Assembly: GCA_963978895.1 (NCBI GenBank)
Contig: OZ022242.1
Location: 33,308,176-33,372,175, forward strand
Origin: Erpobdella octoculata
Taxonomy: Eukaryota; Annelida; Clitellata; Hirudinida; Erpobdellidae
Length of the DNA stretch: 64,000 nt
Direction of reading: 5' to 3'
This document shows positions 1 through 61,924 of this stretch, in pieces. The notes beneath the pieces are model-generated. The model was given only the letters and a program-made list of their open reading frames with translations, was not told the DNA's origin and made no database searches. The position numbers were made by a program, and so were the translations under genes. Numbering within the stretch: position 1 is the stretch's first letter; every line of letters begins with the position of its first letter.

Positions 1-99
1 GCTGTTCTTGTGAGGCCGACTCCCCCTCTCCCCTCTCCCCCCGGCGCCTTCCCAGAGGATGTACTTTGTGTGGAAAAATACCGAACTTGTCGTTTTGGT

Positions 100-185
100 T
101 GTTTCTGTGTGTGTATGTGTGTGTGTGTCTTAGTGTGTATGTATGTGTGGTGTGTGTGGTGTGTGTGTGTGTGTGTGTTTGTGTG
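100..185. repeat. (GT)n microsatellite, interrupted
   Basis: Alternating GT with occasional A or T interruptions. Confidence 0.85.
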
Positions 186-835
186 ATAAATGAGTGATTG
201 GTGAGCACCGATGATAAAGCACTCGTTTACATCCATTATTGATTCATTTATTGTAAACGATTGTGATGACTAATCATTAACAGTAATTGTAAATATAAAT
301 TACTTCGCATGGAAGCGCCAATCATTTGTACGCGCTGGACAAATTGTGACGACCAATCATGGGAATGGACAATTTTCCCGGGAAATCCCGCGCTTAATGA
401 GCCGAGCATAGAAAATAAATCCGAATTTCCAGCATTAATTGCTTCCTATATCTTGTCCGTGTATGTCTCTGTCTCATTCCCACCACCTCTTTCTCTCTTT
501 CTCTCTCTCTCTCGTTCTCTCTCTTTTCTCCTCTCTCTTTCTCATTCTCTCCTTACAGTTGTAACTTATCTGTAGTTTGATTTATTTTCTAATTTATAAA
601 GTTTTAAAACTGTAATGACTTTCAGCTTTAGTTCATCAGTTGAGTTCAGCTACAGTTATTTATTTTCATTTTATTATTTCTCGAAGGTTTTTGTTTCTAT
701 GTTTTCATGTGCTTTTGTTTCTATGTTTCTATGTTTTCATGACTAATGATGCTTTTTATTATTTTTTGTTTATACTGATGTTAGTGGCATACCAGCTCTT
801 TTGGCATTTTTCAATGAATAAATAAATAAATATGA

Positions 836-969
836 GTAGATGGTGCATAATTATAAGTGGATGGTGCATAATTATAAGTGGATGGTGCATAATTATAAGT
901 GGATGGTGCATAATTATACGTGGATGGTGCATAATTATAAGTGGATGGTGCATAATTATAAGTGGATGG
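836..969. repeat. 21-bp minisatellite, about 6 copies
   Basis: Unit GTGGATGGTGCATAATTATA plus A repeats six times (836-961) with a partial seventh. Copies differ at one or two positions. The unit is a multiple of three and free of stops in several frames, so it makes false open frames on both strands. Confidence 0.95.
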
Positions 970-1046
970 GAATTTTTTTTCCAACGTCTTCATTGGTACA
1001 AATTTCCTGTTTGAAGCCAAAGGTTGGTAATGGAACTAACACGTCA

Positions 1047-1166
1047 ATGAGGATGATGTTGATGATGATGATGGTGGTGGTGATGATAATGATGGTGGTG
1101 ATGATGATGATGATGATGATGACGACGACGATGATGGTGATGATAACGATGACGATGATGATGACG
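1047..1166. repeat. (GAT)n-type trinucleotide repeat
   Basis: Imperfect GAT/GGT/GAC triplets. Confidence 0.85.
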
Positions 1167-2037
1167 AGGCGCTATTTCTCTTCTTGAAGATGAAAGAGGT
1201 TGTATTAAATTTGTCGATTCAACAAATTACGGCAAATAGAATGAGAGAACAGGAATAACAACCGAGTAATTTTATTTCACCTGCTTCCTATTTCTCCACG
1301 CCTCTCTCCCTTTCTCTCCCTATCTTCCCTTCTTTCTTCCCTTCTCTTTCTTTTCTTCTTTCTTTTCCTCTCATTTTCATCATGATGAAAAGACGAGAAG
1401 AATTCACTAACGAGCTTAAAAATATGGAAGAAGAAGAAATTTGTCCTACCGTTGATGATGTTGTTTGTCTGATTGGCTGGTTGAGAATTCAAATAATTGA
1501 AGGGGAGAAAGAGAGGGAGAGAGAAAAAAAGAAAAAATAGAGAGAGAGAGAAATGGAGAAGTGAATTGATGGAGAGAAGGACAAGGAAGAAGATATCAAA
1601 AATTATCAAAGCATATCGTGCTGAAATTTTAATAAAACTAAAATAAAATGAAATAAAAGTTGTGACGAAAGATGAGGGGAAAAAATCATAAGTGAAAAAT
1701 GGAAAGAGACAAACAAACAAGTAATAAAGATTTTAAAGATTGAAAGCTTAATCATCTGTAGATGATTAGATTCAAGACGGATGTGTGGACGAATAAGCGC
1801 GTACGATATGGAATTATGAATTTAGATAAGCACGGACGTATAAACGGACGGACGGATTAGCAGATTTTTACGGATAAGTAGAAGATGGATTACTCCGTTG
1901 GAAAATCTCCGTCACCTGACGCATTAAATTATATTGTATTAGCTAACTTATGTTTCCTAAGCTGATGCGATGTGTTTTGTTCTCTTGTATGTGTGTGTGT
2001 GTGTGCATGAACGTGGCTGTGTGTTTGTATTCTTGTC

Positions 2038-2128
2038 GTGTAAACTTGTCTAATCGTGGTATTACGTGTAAACTTGATCAATCGTGGTTTTACTTGCAAA
2101 CTTGTCCAATCGTAGTATTACGTGTAAA
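2038..2128. repeat. 28-bp tandem repeat, 3 copies
   Basis: Three units beginning GTGTAAACTTG and ending ATTAC, at 2038, 2066 and 2094, with a partial fourth. Confidence 0.85.
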
Positions 2129-4429
2129 ACCATGGTCGTTCCATCTCGACTGCATCGCCTTTACGCGTAAACCACGAGATGGGGAGACTCACGTACACTA
2201 CATGGGAACGAGCGCGGCGCCAGATTAGCACGATGTTTACGACATCACCAAGGACCTTCTTCGCATTTAAGCATTCTTAAATCTCATTCCCGGTTCTCTA
2301 ACCGCCTGGGATTAGCGCGCGTGTGTGGTCTGTCCGGCAGATGCCACCCGGTGACCGCCGGGGAAATAATTCTTCTCCTATCGATTCTCTCTCTTCTTTG
2401 CAGCAATAAACCAAAAAAGTTTTGATTTCGACCTTCGAAAAAAATCGCACTTGGTTAAAAAAAACTTTTTTTAAATCTTATTTATTCAAATAGATCTTGC
2501 CTTCGAAACATCGTTCTATGTCCCGTGTTCGTGTTTAAAAAAATTCCTTTAAGCAATGATTAAAGGCCATTTTGGTTGAACATTTGTTAAACATTAATAA
2601 AGATTCAATAGTAATTTTTAAAGAGTTGACCTGGTCAGATTTGGGTTCAAGGGTTCAAAGGTACAAGTTTAAATACAATGCGTAATAATATTTTTAATTT
2701 GAATGGCTATCATCTTCAGCATTTAGTTTCGTATGAATTTAAGCTAAAAATTCTCTAAAAAAATATTTGAATTCTATAAAATTCGTAACATTTTACAACC
2801 GGGGACTTTTTTGTTTTAATTTAAAAACCTTCAAATTCGTTTCCGACATAAAATGTAATTTGAAAAAGTAAAAAAAACTTCAAATGAGTTCTTAAAATTG
2901 AATTTAAACTCAAGAAAAACTAAAAGAGAGAAAAAAACTCGCGAACGAAAAAAAACTAATTTGGACTTCTTTGCGAGTGGAAAATTTAAAAAGAGAAAAA
3001 AGAAAACTTCTTTATTGACCTTTGTCACATGATAGGGTCGTAACCTTTTCTTCTTGTTTTATAATTATTTCTATTTTATGCGCAGAAAATAAACAGAAAT
3101 ATACCCGAATTACTCGTCATCGCCGACAATTATATTGCAAATAATAATAAAAAAAACTGATCTAAGTTGTCTGTGTTGTGACGTGCTTGTGATGGCGTAA
3201 AATTCAATTTAATTATCCGATTGTTTTAACTATAAAAATATTTACAAAAAATAGCTCTTGATTGAGATTTGTTTTTTAGATTTAATATTGTGTCATACTC
3301 ATACGGAGTTTGATAAAACATTTGATGCATGTGCATATCCTGTTCTCCTCTTTTTCAATCACTGGCGAGTAAATATGAAACGAACTCTAGCGAACAATAA
3401 GAAATATTCTCTGTAAACCTAGCGACAAATATAGGAAATTTTTCACAGAACGAAATTATTGAAATATTTACTAGTACAAGTTGTTGCCATTGTTTGTATA
3501 TAACGTTGTTTTATTGTTTTCAATGTAATAAATGACAAAATAACAAAGCAGTAATGGTTTCGTACTTATTTTTATCTGTTTTACTTTCATTTCCGTTTCC
3601 TATCCTATTCTTGCAGTTATTGTTATGCGGGCTGTGTAAATTAAAGCCATGGATTTGTCGAATGCAATTTTCCATTTGTCAGTCGTCAGTACTGGTCGTC
3701 ACGTGATGAATGAAATTGGATTAGAACCTACGAGCGTGACTCAGGCGGAAAAGCCAAGACTTAAGTAGCAAGCAGCCTAACGTCTAGACCTGAATCTAAA
3801 GCACAGTAGGAAAGAACGTCAAAGCAAAGAACTGTAACAGAGTTTTTGACCCACGCCCGAAAAACCACGACCTCGACCAGAAAACCTTGTCGCGGTGCGA
3901 GGCAGCGACATTGGTGGAATAACTCCAGTCACAATCGACCGAATGGCTGTTTGATGAACGACGTCTTCAGTCATCGTTGCAAAACAATCAACACCGGATA
4001 GAAGGGTGGTCCCGGCGACAATAATATTTTTAAAACGTCGGAAAAGAAGCAACTATAGAAACCAAAACTTCGGGAAATTGAGAATGAGGACAAACAAAGG
4101 AAAAAGAAAATAAAAAAAATAGATGGAAATGAAACTTTTGTTAAATTTTTTTTTTTAAGGAAATAATTTAAAATTAAGGAGCTTATTAATTGAATCTTGA
4201 AAGGAAACGTTAAATGTTAAAAATAGAATGGAAAGTAGTCATAAAAATAAAAAATAAAAAATAAAAGGAGAAAATAATTCACTCACTATGAAGATTATGA
4301 AGTGATAGTGACAGTGCCCAAGAAGATGATTTATAGAAGAAACCGGATTATAACGGAAGGAGAACTGGGGATGTCCTTGACCGTGCTGGTTTTCCGGAAG
4401 ATGTTAATTGGTCTTCCATGAATGGTGGT

Positions 4430-4610
4430 GGTGATAATGATATAATGATAATAATATTGATTGTGTTGATGCTGATATAATGATAATAATATTGATTGTG
4501 GTGCTGATATAATGATAATAATATTGATTGTGGTGATTATCATATAATGATAATAATATTGATTGTGGTGATTATCATATAATGATAATAATATTGATTG
4601 TGGAGGTGGT
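4430..4610. repeat. Tandem repeat, ATAATGATAATAATATTGAT core
   Basis: Five copies of a 30-36 bp unit with the core above, followed by TGTG and GTGATTATCAT spacers. Confidence 0.9.
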
Positions 4611-4743
4611 GGTGATGATGATAACATTATTGATAATGATTGTTATAAAAGTTATAATAAATAATTATTTTATGAGCCTAGCTGGAGATTTATATATGTG
4701 GACTACGAGCTCCTCCTGTCTCCAGTAGTGCATCCATGCATCT

Positions 4744-4745
<2 letters not shown>

Positions 4746-4824
<79 letters not shown>
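4746..4824. repeat. (TA)n microsatellite
   Basis: About 39 uninterrupted TA units, followed by GCATGCATGCATG. Confidence 0.95.
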
Positions 4825-4827
<3 letters not shown>

Positions 4828-4962
4828 TGCATGCATGGTTCTGTATATGTATATATGCTTGCATTCATGTATCCATTCCATGCATGCGATCATCTTATTG
4901 ATTCCACTTTCTATATTTTACCTTACTTCATCGTTGTCGCTGCTGTTCCTGCTGTGTGATGA

Positions 4963-5176
4963 TTGTTTGTTTGTATGTTTGTTTGTTTATTTGTCTGTGT
5001 GTATGTTTTTTGTTTAATTATTTGTATGCATGTCTGTTTGTTTATTGTATGTCTGTCTGTCTGTCTGTTTGTTTGTTTATTTCTCAGCAATTTTTTTTAT
5101 TTGTCTGTATGTTTGTTTGTTTATGGGTTTGCCTGGTTTTACTTGTCTGTTTGTTTGTTTGTTTGTTTGTTTGTTC
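4963..5176. repeat. (GTTT)n-rich tetranucleotide region
   Basis: GTTT and GTCT units with short interruptions. Produces Cys/Val/Leu-rich false frames. Confidence 0.85.
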
Positions 5177-6119
5177 GTTCTTCTTGTTCGCTCATCAATC
5201 GTTCATGCAGCAGCAGACATCCTTCTTGTCTTGACTTTGACATGATTTCGTTTCCTTTCAACTCGTGACGACGAATTTCATTTTCCATGTAGTTCCTGTT
5301 TGTCATTAATTTCTCATCACTTTTTCGTTTGATAATTTTTCACGTGACATTATGTCACTTTCTGAACTTCTAGGCCACGAGGAGATGCGCCTTTTTAAAC
5401 TTGTTCTGAATTCATCGACTGTCGCTGAACCGGTGGTGGCAGATGCGGCGTAGCTGGGGTCTTCTTCACCCGGGGACAAAACACACAAAAAAATATGCGC
5501 CCCCAACATAACCTATTTTTCCTTAAAAAAAACCTGATGACCCTCGCTACGCATCTGGGTGGTGTGGTGGTGGTGGTGGTCGGAGGCTCGTTCCAATGTG
5601 TGCGTCAAACATGCGGTCGCCAATCGTTTTCATTTGAAACTTTGAAAAACGGAGTAAGAGCGAAGATGATAAAAATTAAAAATATTCCTTAACAATCTTC
5701 CGTCATTGTTTCAGATTATTGTCCCGTTGTAAACCCGATGACATTTATCAGAATGAATTTTTTTCCGCTCCTTGCTTAGCTTATCGTTTTGAAGAATACT
5801 TCTTTTCCTTGTTCGTACTTGAATTAAATTTTTTTTCAATAGTATTTATAATAATGCTTTCACCCCCTCTCTCTGGATTCATAAATTAAATAAGTCATCG
5901 TTCCATCTATCTTCTCTCTGTCTTTGTCTTCTTCTCTCTCAACTTCTGCCTTTCTGTCTTTTTCTTTTTTTCTGCACTCCATGTTCTCTGCTTATCTCCT
6001 TCTCAGTTTTATAGCTGGAAGTCGTCTTCTTGTCCTCAGGGAGATGTTGTAGGACATGCTTGCTGCTTGGTTGAACGCTCGAGGTTGGGATTCATACATG
6101 TTATTTAGGAGAGACTAAT

Positions 6120-6125
6120 CCATCG

Positions 6126-6156
<31 letters not shown>

Positions 6157-6275
6157 TAACTTCATCATCTTCACCATCATCGTCGTCACCATGATCATCA
6201 TCAACTTCATCATCTTCACCATCATCGTCGTCACCATGATCATCATCAACAACATCATCATCATCATCACAATCA
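6120..6275. repeat. (ATC)n microsatellite cluster
   Basis: CAT/ATC triplets with a repeated segment containing ACCATGATCATCATCAAC. Confidence 0.9.
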
Positions 6276-6587
6276 TCATAATATCTTTTGCATCCCGTTT
6301 TTGCGGCTTCAGGCGTTGGTCTGGGCCCGGTTTTATATTCGCCAGACGACAAGATGATGGTAGTGATGATGATGATGGTGATGATGGCGACGACGAAGAT
6401 GATGACGACAATAATAATTTATTTCCTACTTGTGTTATTAATGACATAAAAATATGGCTGAGTTTAAAAGAAAAAAATTATATTTTATATTTTTTCTTTC
6501 TATTTTCCAATTTATTTGCATCAATTCTTTGGGCTTTTATCATTATCTTCTAAACTTAATTTCCTGGCTTGTTTTTTTAATCCATAT

Positions 6588-6762
6588 TCATCATCACCAT
6601 CTTCATCACCATTGTCTTCACCAGCATCGTCAACATCATCAATACCATTATCATCATCATCACCAACACCACCAAGACCACCATCATCATCATCATCATC
6701 AACAACACCACCAAGACCGTCATCATCATCATCATCATCAACAACAACACAACCACCGTTGT
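6588..6762. repeat. (CAT)/(CAC)/(CAA) triplet repeat
   Basis: Compound His/Asn-type triplets on this strand. Confidence 0.9.
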
Positions 6763-6905
6763 TAGCACACCACTTTTTCAACAGAGACTTGAAAATGGCC
6801 AAAGTCCCCAAAAGGGACCAGGTGTCTTTTTAAAATGGAGGAAATGTATGGACGTTGGCAGTTGCTATCTCGACGACGTTGGATTTATTTGCCGCTGTTT
6901 CGCTC

Positions 6906-6909
<4 letters not shown>

Positions 6910-6940
<31 letters not shown>

Positions 6941-7133
6941 CCCCTCTCTGTAATGATGGTGGAGGCGATGCTGACTATGATGGCTATTGAGTATATCGAT
7001 GTTGACATTTATGGTGGTGCTTGCGATGATGATGATGATGGTTGTGGTTGTGGTGGTGGTGGTGGTGTTGGTGGTGATGATGATATTATTGATGATAATA
7101 ATGATGAGGAGGAGGAGGACGAGGAGGAGGAGT
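6910..7133. repeat. (GTT)/(GAT)/(GGT)/(GAG) compound triplet repeat
   Basis: Several triplet blocks in series, with short unique DNA between. Confidence 0.85.
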
Positions 7134-7248
7134 ATGTTTACAAAAGGCCACAAACAAGCAGACATGATTACACACTTTTTCAGACATTTATTGTCGACTG
7201 ACTGTAATATCTTTCATTGACGTTCACATAAAACAGTGACTTAACCAT

Positions 7249-7251
7249 TGA

Positions 7252-7298
<47 letters not shown>

Positions 7299-7300
7299 CC
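7249..7300. repeat. (ATC)n microsatellite
   Basis: About 17 perfect ATC units. A consensus CRE, TGACGTCA, lies just after it at 7314-7321. Confidence 0.95.
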
Positions 7301-7439
7301 ATCGTCTGCTTGATGACGTCATGCTGCTGATGCCTGTGCAAATATTTCCAGGCCGACTTCTTGTCATGTGCTCAGTTCGCCTGCGCGAATGTTTGTGCAG
7401 TTGTCGCTCGGAGTTGATTGTGTTTTGTTGTTGAAATTG

Positions 7440-7458
7440 ATTATGTTGTTGTTGTTGG

Positions 7459-7539
<81 letters not shown>

Positions 7540-7540
7540 G
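7440..7540. repeat. (TTG)n microsatellite
   Basis: About 30 nearly perfect TTG units. Confidence 0.95.
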
Positions 7541-7820
7541 CATCTTTATTATCTCATCGTTGTTGAGAATTACCCGAATAAATCGGTAATTTATTCACGG
7601 AAATTGCAATTATTTTTCTTAATGTTTTTGAGTTAAATCCACTTCTGTGGCATCTTATGAGAGTTGAAAAAAGTTACTTCATATAAGATTTTTTTTTATT
7701 TTTGAGAAACTTTGTTTCTTTTCTTCAAAACGCTTTTTTTTATCAAAATTATATTTCTAATGTTTTTGTGGGTTGCATTGAACCTGGTCAGATTTCAACC
7801 GATCTTCAGATATCTGCCAA

Positions 7821-7949
7821 TCCTTCCATCCATCCATCCATCGATCCATCCATCCATCCATCCATCCATCCATCCATCCATCCATCCATCCATCCATCCA
7901 TCCATCCATCCATCCATCCATCCATCCATCCATCCATCCATCCATCCAT

Positions 7950-7985
<36 letters not shown>

Positions 7986-8004
7986 CCGCCCGTCCGTCCA
8001 TCCA
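7821..8004. repeat. (ATCC)n microsatellite
   Basis: More than 40 tetranucleotide units with a degenerate (CCGT) end. The 12-nt coding period gives HPSI or DGWM false frames on the two strands. Confidence 0.95.
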
Positions 8005-8457
8005 AATCATTTTTCTCTAATTTTTAGCTTATTAGCTTTTAGTTTTCCTGGGTTATTAGTTCCTCTATAAATCATTTAAACTGAAACAAAAATTAATTTG
8101 AATTTGTAATTGTTTTTATTGAAAACTGTGTTTTCTTGTTTTCACCCCGGCAATATCAATACATTTCGGTGACAACTTATTGGGTTCAAACCGGGTTCGG
8201 TCAATAAAGTCAGAGAATCAAAAATGTTATTGCCGTGTCGGCTCACAGCAAACACGGCGAGGCATGCTTTGAAAGATTCAAAATGGAGGCCTTTGTGCAT
8301 AAAAGTGAACAAATGAAAAACATTATTAATATAAATAATTTATCATTTATTATAATGCAATAATTTATAATTTATACGGCATTTGATACACTACATTAAC
8401 TAGTTATTGAGTTCAGTAGCGTTACCTAAACGGTCAGGTACTTTTGAAGAAATCAGT

Positions 8458-8523
8458 TCCATCACCACCACCACCACCATCATCATCATCATTATCATAA
8501 TCATCATCATCATCATCACCACC

Positions 8524-8557
<34 letters not shown>

Positions 8558-8568
8558 TCGCTGTCGTC
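8458..8568. repeat. (CAC)/(CAT) triplet repeat
   Basis: Alternating blocks of CAC and ATC. Confidence 0.9.
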
Positions 8569-8644
8569 GACCAGAAATATCTGAATTATTAACGAGCTCA
8601 CTCTTATTTACTGCTTTATGAAATATGAAAGTAAATAAAATCAA

Positions 8645-8822
8645 CAGCTACCACAACAACTACCACTACAACTACCACAACAACTACAACAACTACCACA
8701 ACAACTACCACAATAACTACCACTACAACTACCACAACAACTACCACAACAACTACAACAAATACCACAATAACTACAACTTCAACTACCGCAACAAATA
8801 TCACAACAACTACTAACAACAA
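8645..8822. repeat. ACAACTACC nonamer-type repeat
   Basis: Imperfect array of ACAACTACC and related nonamers and hexamers. Confidence 0.9.
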
Positions 8823-9317
8823 CTATCAGAATTATTTTCAATTTCAACAACGAACACTTTAATGAATAATCATTATAAATCAAAAGAAAAATTAAAAATA
8901 CGACCATGCAAATATAAGACTTGTTATCACCATTGAAGTCACAGTTTTTTTTGGTAATATTTCCCATTATTTGCGGTTATTTTACCATCTCTGCAGATGA
9001 AAACTGCACGATATATTGCGTGGATCTTCCGGGAGCTGGCGGACCAAAGTGTCTGGTTGCCAGTGCCTCCTTGTCTCTCTTTGTTTAGCTGTATGCGTCT
9101 AAGTAAGCTCGTTTGTGTTAGTCAATAGACTTGTGGATGTAGCCGTTTAGCAGTAATATTATGTCTGTGTATGTGTGTCGGTGTCGGTGTGTTTGCACAG
9201 CTGTCTGTGCGTACATCCACTCGTCTCCTTCCTAGGCGGTATCCAACATGGCACATTACGATCCGTATTGATCCGGTCTAATTGGTACATCAGAATAACT
9301 CATGACATAAATACCCG

Positions 9318-9465
9318 AAGAGAGGCACACACACACACAGAGAGACAGAGGCAGAGAGAGCGGAAAAGGAGTAAAAAACCAAGAAAAGTAGAAGAACAAA
9401 ACCATACGTATACAAAGATAAAGGAAGAGAGCGAGAGAGAAGAAGAAGAAGAAGAGAGAAAAAAA

Positions 9466-9507
<42 letters not shown>
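9318..9507. repeat. (GA)n-rich purine tract
   Basis: (AC)n then GA-rich sequence ending in about 19 perfect GA units. Confidence 0.85.
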
Positions 9508-9509
<2 letters not shown>

Positions 9510-9787
9510 AAAAGGTTACAAAGTCCTAACATATTCACCGTTTCATTTTACTTACTCCATAAAACAAGCAATTTCCTTGAACGGGTGCAGCCCCATTTGA
9601 GCCCCATTTGGCACCGCTGTGGGACGAGGCCATGAAAAACTGCACCCGATTCAGGATTCTTCTTCTCTTAAATTGTATTTCTCCACCTTTTGTATTTCGT
9701 TGGGGTCTCAAACTTATAACTGAAGACGTTTTCATTGTGTGTATGGGAGACATAGTATATTCGTTTGATGTTGTCTAGACGTGTGTG

Positions 9788-9916
9788 CACGCTGGTCTGT
9801 GTGTGTGTGTGTGAGTGTGTGCGTATGTATGTGGGTGTGTCTGTGTGTGTGTGTGTGTGTGTTTGTGAGAGTGTTTGAGTGAGTGTGTGTGTATGTGTGT
9901 GTGTGTGAGTGTTTGC
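9788..9916. repeat. (GT)n microsatellite, interrupted
   Basis: GT repeats with GTGA and GTAT interruptions. Confidence 0.85.
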
Positions 9917-10125
9917 GTGGTTCATGTAATATACTACGATATTAGATATTATTACTTGGAGATATAATTTCTAATGTAACTGTAGCTACAGTGGTCGGTA
10001 TGAATTTACAAATTATTATTTTGTACACATCAAAAAGTTGGTATCAGTGTCAGTAATGATGAAGATGTGTTGATGATTTTGATGATGGTTCGATGGTGGT
10101 TATGATGATGATGATGGTGACGATG

Positions 10126-10143
10126 GTGTAGTGGTAGTAGTTA

Positions 10144-10221
<78 letters not shown>

Positions 10222-10337
10222 TGGTAGTGGTAGTGGTAGTGGTAGTGGTAGTGGTAGTGGTAGTGGTAGTGGTAGTGGTAGTGGTAGTGGTAGTGGTAGT
10301 GGTAGTGGTAGTGGTAGTGGTAGTGGTAGTGGTAGTG

Positions 10338-10389
<52 letters not shown>

Positions 10390-10396
10390 AAGTAGA
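10126..10396. repeat. (GTA)n-(GTAGTG)n-(GTA)n compound microsatellite
   Basis: A central GTAGTG hexamer block (about 10215-10340) flanked on both sides by GTA trinucleotides. Open in most frames. Confidence 0.95.
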
Positions 10397-10710
10397 TGCA
10401 GTAGCGGCGACAAGGGTCTCTCGAAAAAGACGTTCAATTCTGCGGAACAGATGCCCGCATACCCGCTGCTTCCTGCTGGAGCGTGTGACGTACGCACTTG
10501 CTCTCGAGTGTACACGCCCGGCGTTGTGTACGAAGGAGTCGTACGGAAACAGGAAAGAGACAGGGGGAGATAGAGGGAGAGAAGGTACGGCGGGAGTAGA
10601 CAAGTGACTTCAGGGCAGGAGTTACTAAGTTACAAATTATTAGATGACGGACTGCCATACTTGGACACATCACTCGAGCAGACATAAATATACTACTCAT
10701 CACTCTTGCG

Positions 10711-10718
10711 TATAAAAG
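10711..10718 (+). promoter_or_regulatory. Possible TATA box upstream of the receptor gene
   Basis: TATAAAAG, 553 nt upstream of the start codon, directly before a GA-rich tract. Position and sequence fit a core promoter for this gene, but no transcript evidence is available and similar strings are common in AT-rich DNA. Confidence 0.25.
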
Positions 10719-10730
10719 AGATAGTGAAAG

Positions 10731-10755
10731 AGACCGAGAGAGAGTGAGACAAAGT

Positions 10756-10829
<74 letters not shown>

Positions 10830-10915
10830 AAGGAAGAGGGAAAACAGAGAAAGAAAGAGAGAGAGAGAGAGGAAGAGAGAGAGGAAGAGAGAGAGAGAAA
10901 GAGAAAGGGAAAAGT
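10731..10915. repeat. (GA)n purine tract in the presumed promoter/5'UTR region
   Basis: Long GAGA tract with GGA and AAA interruptions. It lies between the possible TATA box and the start codon, so it would be transcribed if that TATA box is used. Confidence 0.9.
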
Positions 10916-11194
10916 ATTCATTCAATCGTTCACACAGTCATTGGTTGTTCGTTCAGTTGCGGAAGTATAACTCGAGTGTATTTTGCGTTGACCCGAATCT
11001 TCTTCATTATTTATTTTCATTTCTCGATAACAAATTTTTTCTATTCTCCGGTAAAATGTGTAACGTCGCCTAGCTAGCAACGCTTTTACATGGATTTTAT
11101 TTTGAGATCGTAAATTTTAGAGACCCGCAAAACAGGGAAATGTCTTAAAATTCTGCACAAGTGAGTCATTCCTTTTTATTCTTTTCAATTTCAG

Positions 11195-11263
11195 TCAGTC
11201 TCCTAAACTACTGTCCCTACCGTCTGACCCCTATCACCTAACCCGAACCCTTCCTTGACTGGC
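11195..11263 (+). promoter_or_regulatory. LAR: Probable 5'UTR part of exon 1
   Basis: A good acceptor (TTCTTTTCAATTTCAG, ending at 11194) precedes the start codon by 69 nt. The in-frame TGA at 11225-11227 lies inside, so translation cannot extend upstream. The beginning of this exon is an inference from the acceptor only. Confidence 0.4.
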
Positions 11264-61202
<49,939 letters not shown>

Positions 61203-61525
61203 CCGGAAGTCCTTGGAGCTTGAACAAAAAAACTGTTTCCGTTTCCGCTTCACCGCACTGTCTCCGCGTGGGAGACGAAAAATATTCCATAAAATGGCGT
61301 TGGAGATCTGGTGTTTATATTCGTTTATTATGTCGTCGTCTTTGTGCCAAGGGACTTGCTATGTAGCCCTTTCTCCCTGTCTGCGAACTAGGTTAAGCTA
61401 AGAATGATTAAGGATTCTTATGCTAATCTTGTGTTGATTATGATTAAGACATTATGTTAATTTGATGTTAATTTGTTAGCGTTCAAGCTAACAGGTCTTG
61501 AACGTCAGTAGGCTCGGTGAAGTCG

Positions 61526-61650
61526 ATATTTATCAGATATAATCACACCAATCATAATTTATCAGATATAATCACACCAATCAATATTTATCAGATATAA
61601 TCAAACCAAACAATATTTATCAGATATAATCAAACCAATCAATATTTATC
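61526..61650. repeat. 29-bp tandem repeat in the probable 3'UTR, about 4 copies
   Basis: Unit ATATTTATCAGATATAATCA followed by CACCAATCA; four copies with one to three changes each and a partial fifth. Confidence 0.93.
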
Positions 61651-61769
61651 AAGTACTTCTAACACTCTATAGTAACAGTTAACATTCTTTTATTACAATC
61701 GATATTCGTTGAATTTAATCAAACTTTGTCAACAAATCGATATAATGGCTTGAGCATTTCGCCTGTCGA

Positions 61770-61775
61770 AATAAA
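61770..61775 (+). terminator. LAR: Candidate polyadenylation signal AATAAA (proximal)
   Basis: AATAAA 568 nt after the stop codon. Downstream sequence is not clearly GU-rich. Confidence 0.3.
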
Positions 61776-61918
61776 TTATTTTCCGTGGATTCGCAGGATG
61801 CTTGTGATGTGAACGCGTGAACTTTGAACCCTCTGAGACGTTTGTGTGCTCTTCATTCAGTTTTCTCTTATTATTAAACTTAGAAAGTTAGCTGATACAC
61901 AACCCTGTCCTACACTTC

Positions 61919-61924
61919 AATAAA
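61919..61924 (+). terminator. LAR: Candidate polyadenylation signal AATAAA (distal)
   Basis: AATAAA followed within 15-35 nt by GGAGGGGGTGGGGCTGGTT, a G/U-rich downstream element. The better of the two candidates. Confidence 0.4.

Larger units (their letters stand above)
1..10690. other. 5' flank without a supported gene
   Basis: No exon set or conserved protein is recognisable on either strand. The stretch is AT-rich unique DNA broken by simple repeats, which are listed separately. Open frames here are products of repeats lacking stop codons, or are short. Two modestly GC-rich segments (5340-5490 and 3700-4050) are not obviously repetitive and remain unexplained. Confidence 0.6.
61203..61924 (+). 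other. LAR: Probable 3'UTR
   Basis: Sequence after the stop up to the stronger polyadenylation signal. It contains the 29-bp tandem repeat at 61526-61650. The extent is inferred. Confidence 0.45.

Noticed and set aside
3819..4052. 77-codon minus-strand frame with an SGRGRGFSG stretch
   Set aside because: No recognisable family, no splice context and no neighbouring exon; cannot be supported as a gene.
4430..4610. Regularly spaced direct repeats considered as a CRISPR-like array
   Set aside because: Spacers are themselves repeated and low in complexity, and the genome is eukaryotic.
10100..10607. Poly-Thr, poly-Val and poly-Leu frames of 120-170 codons
   Set aside because: Produced by the GTA/GTAGTG microsatellite; no conserved sequence outside it.
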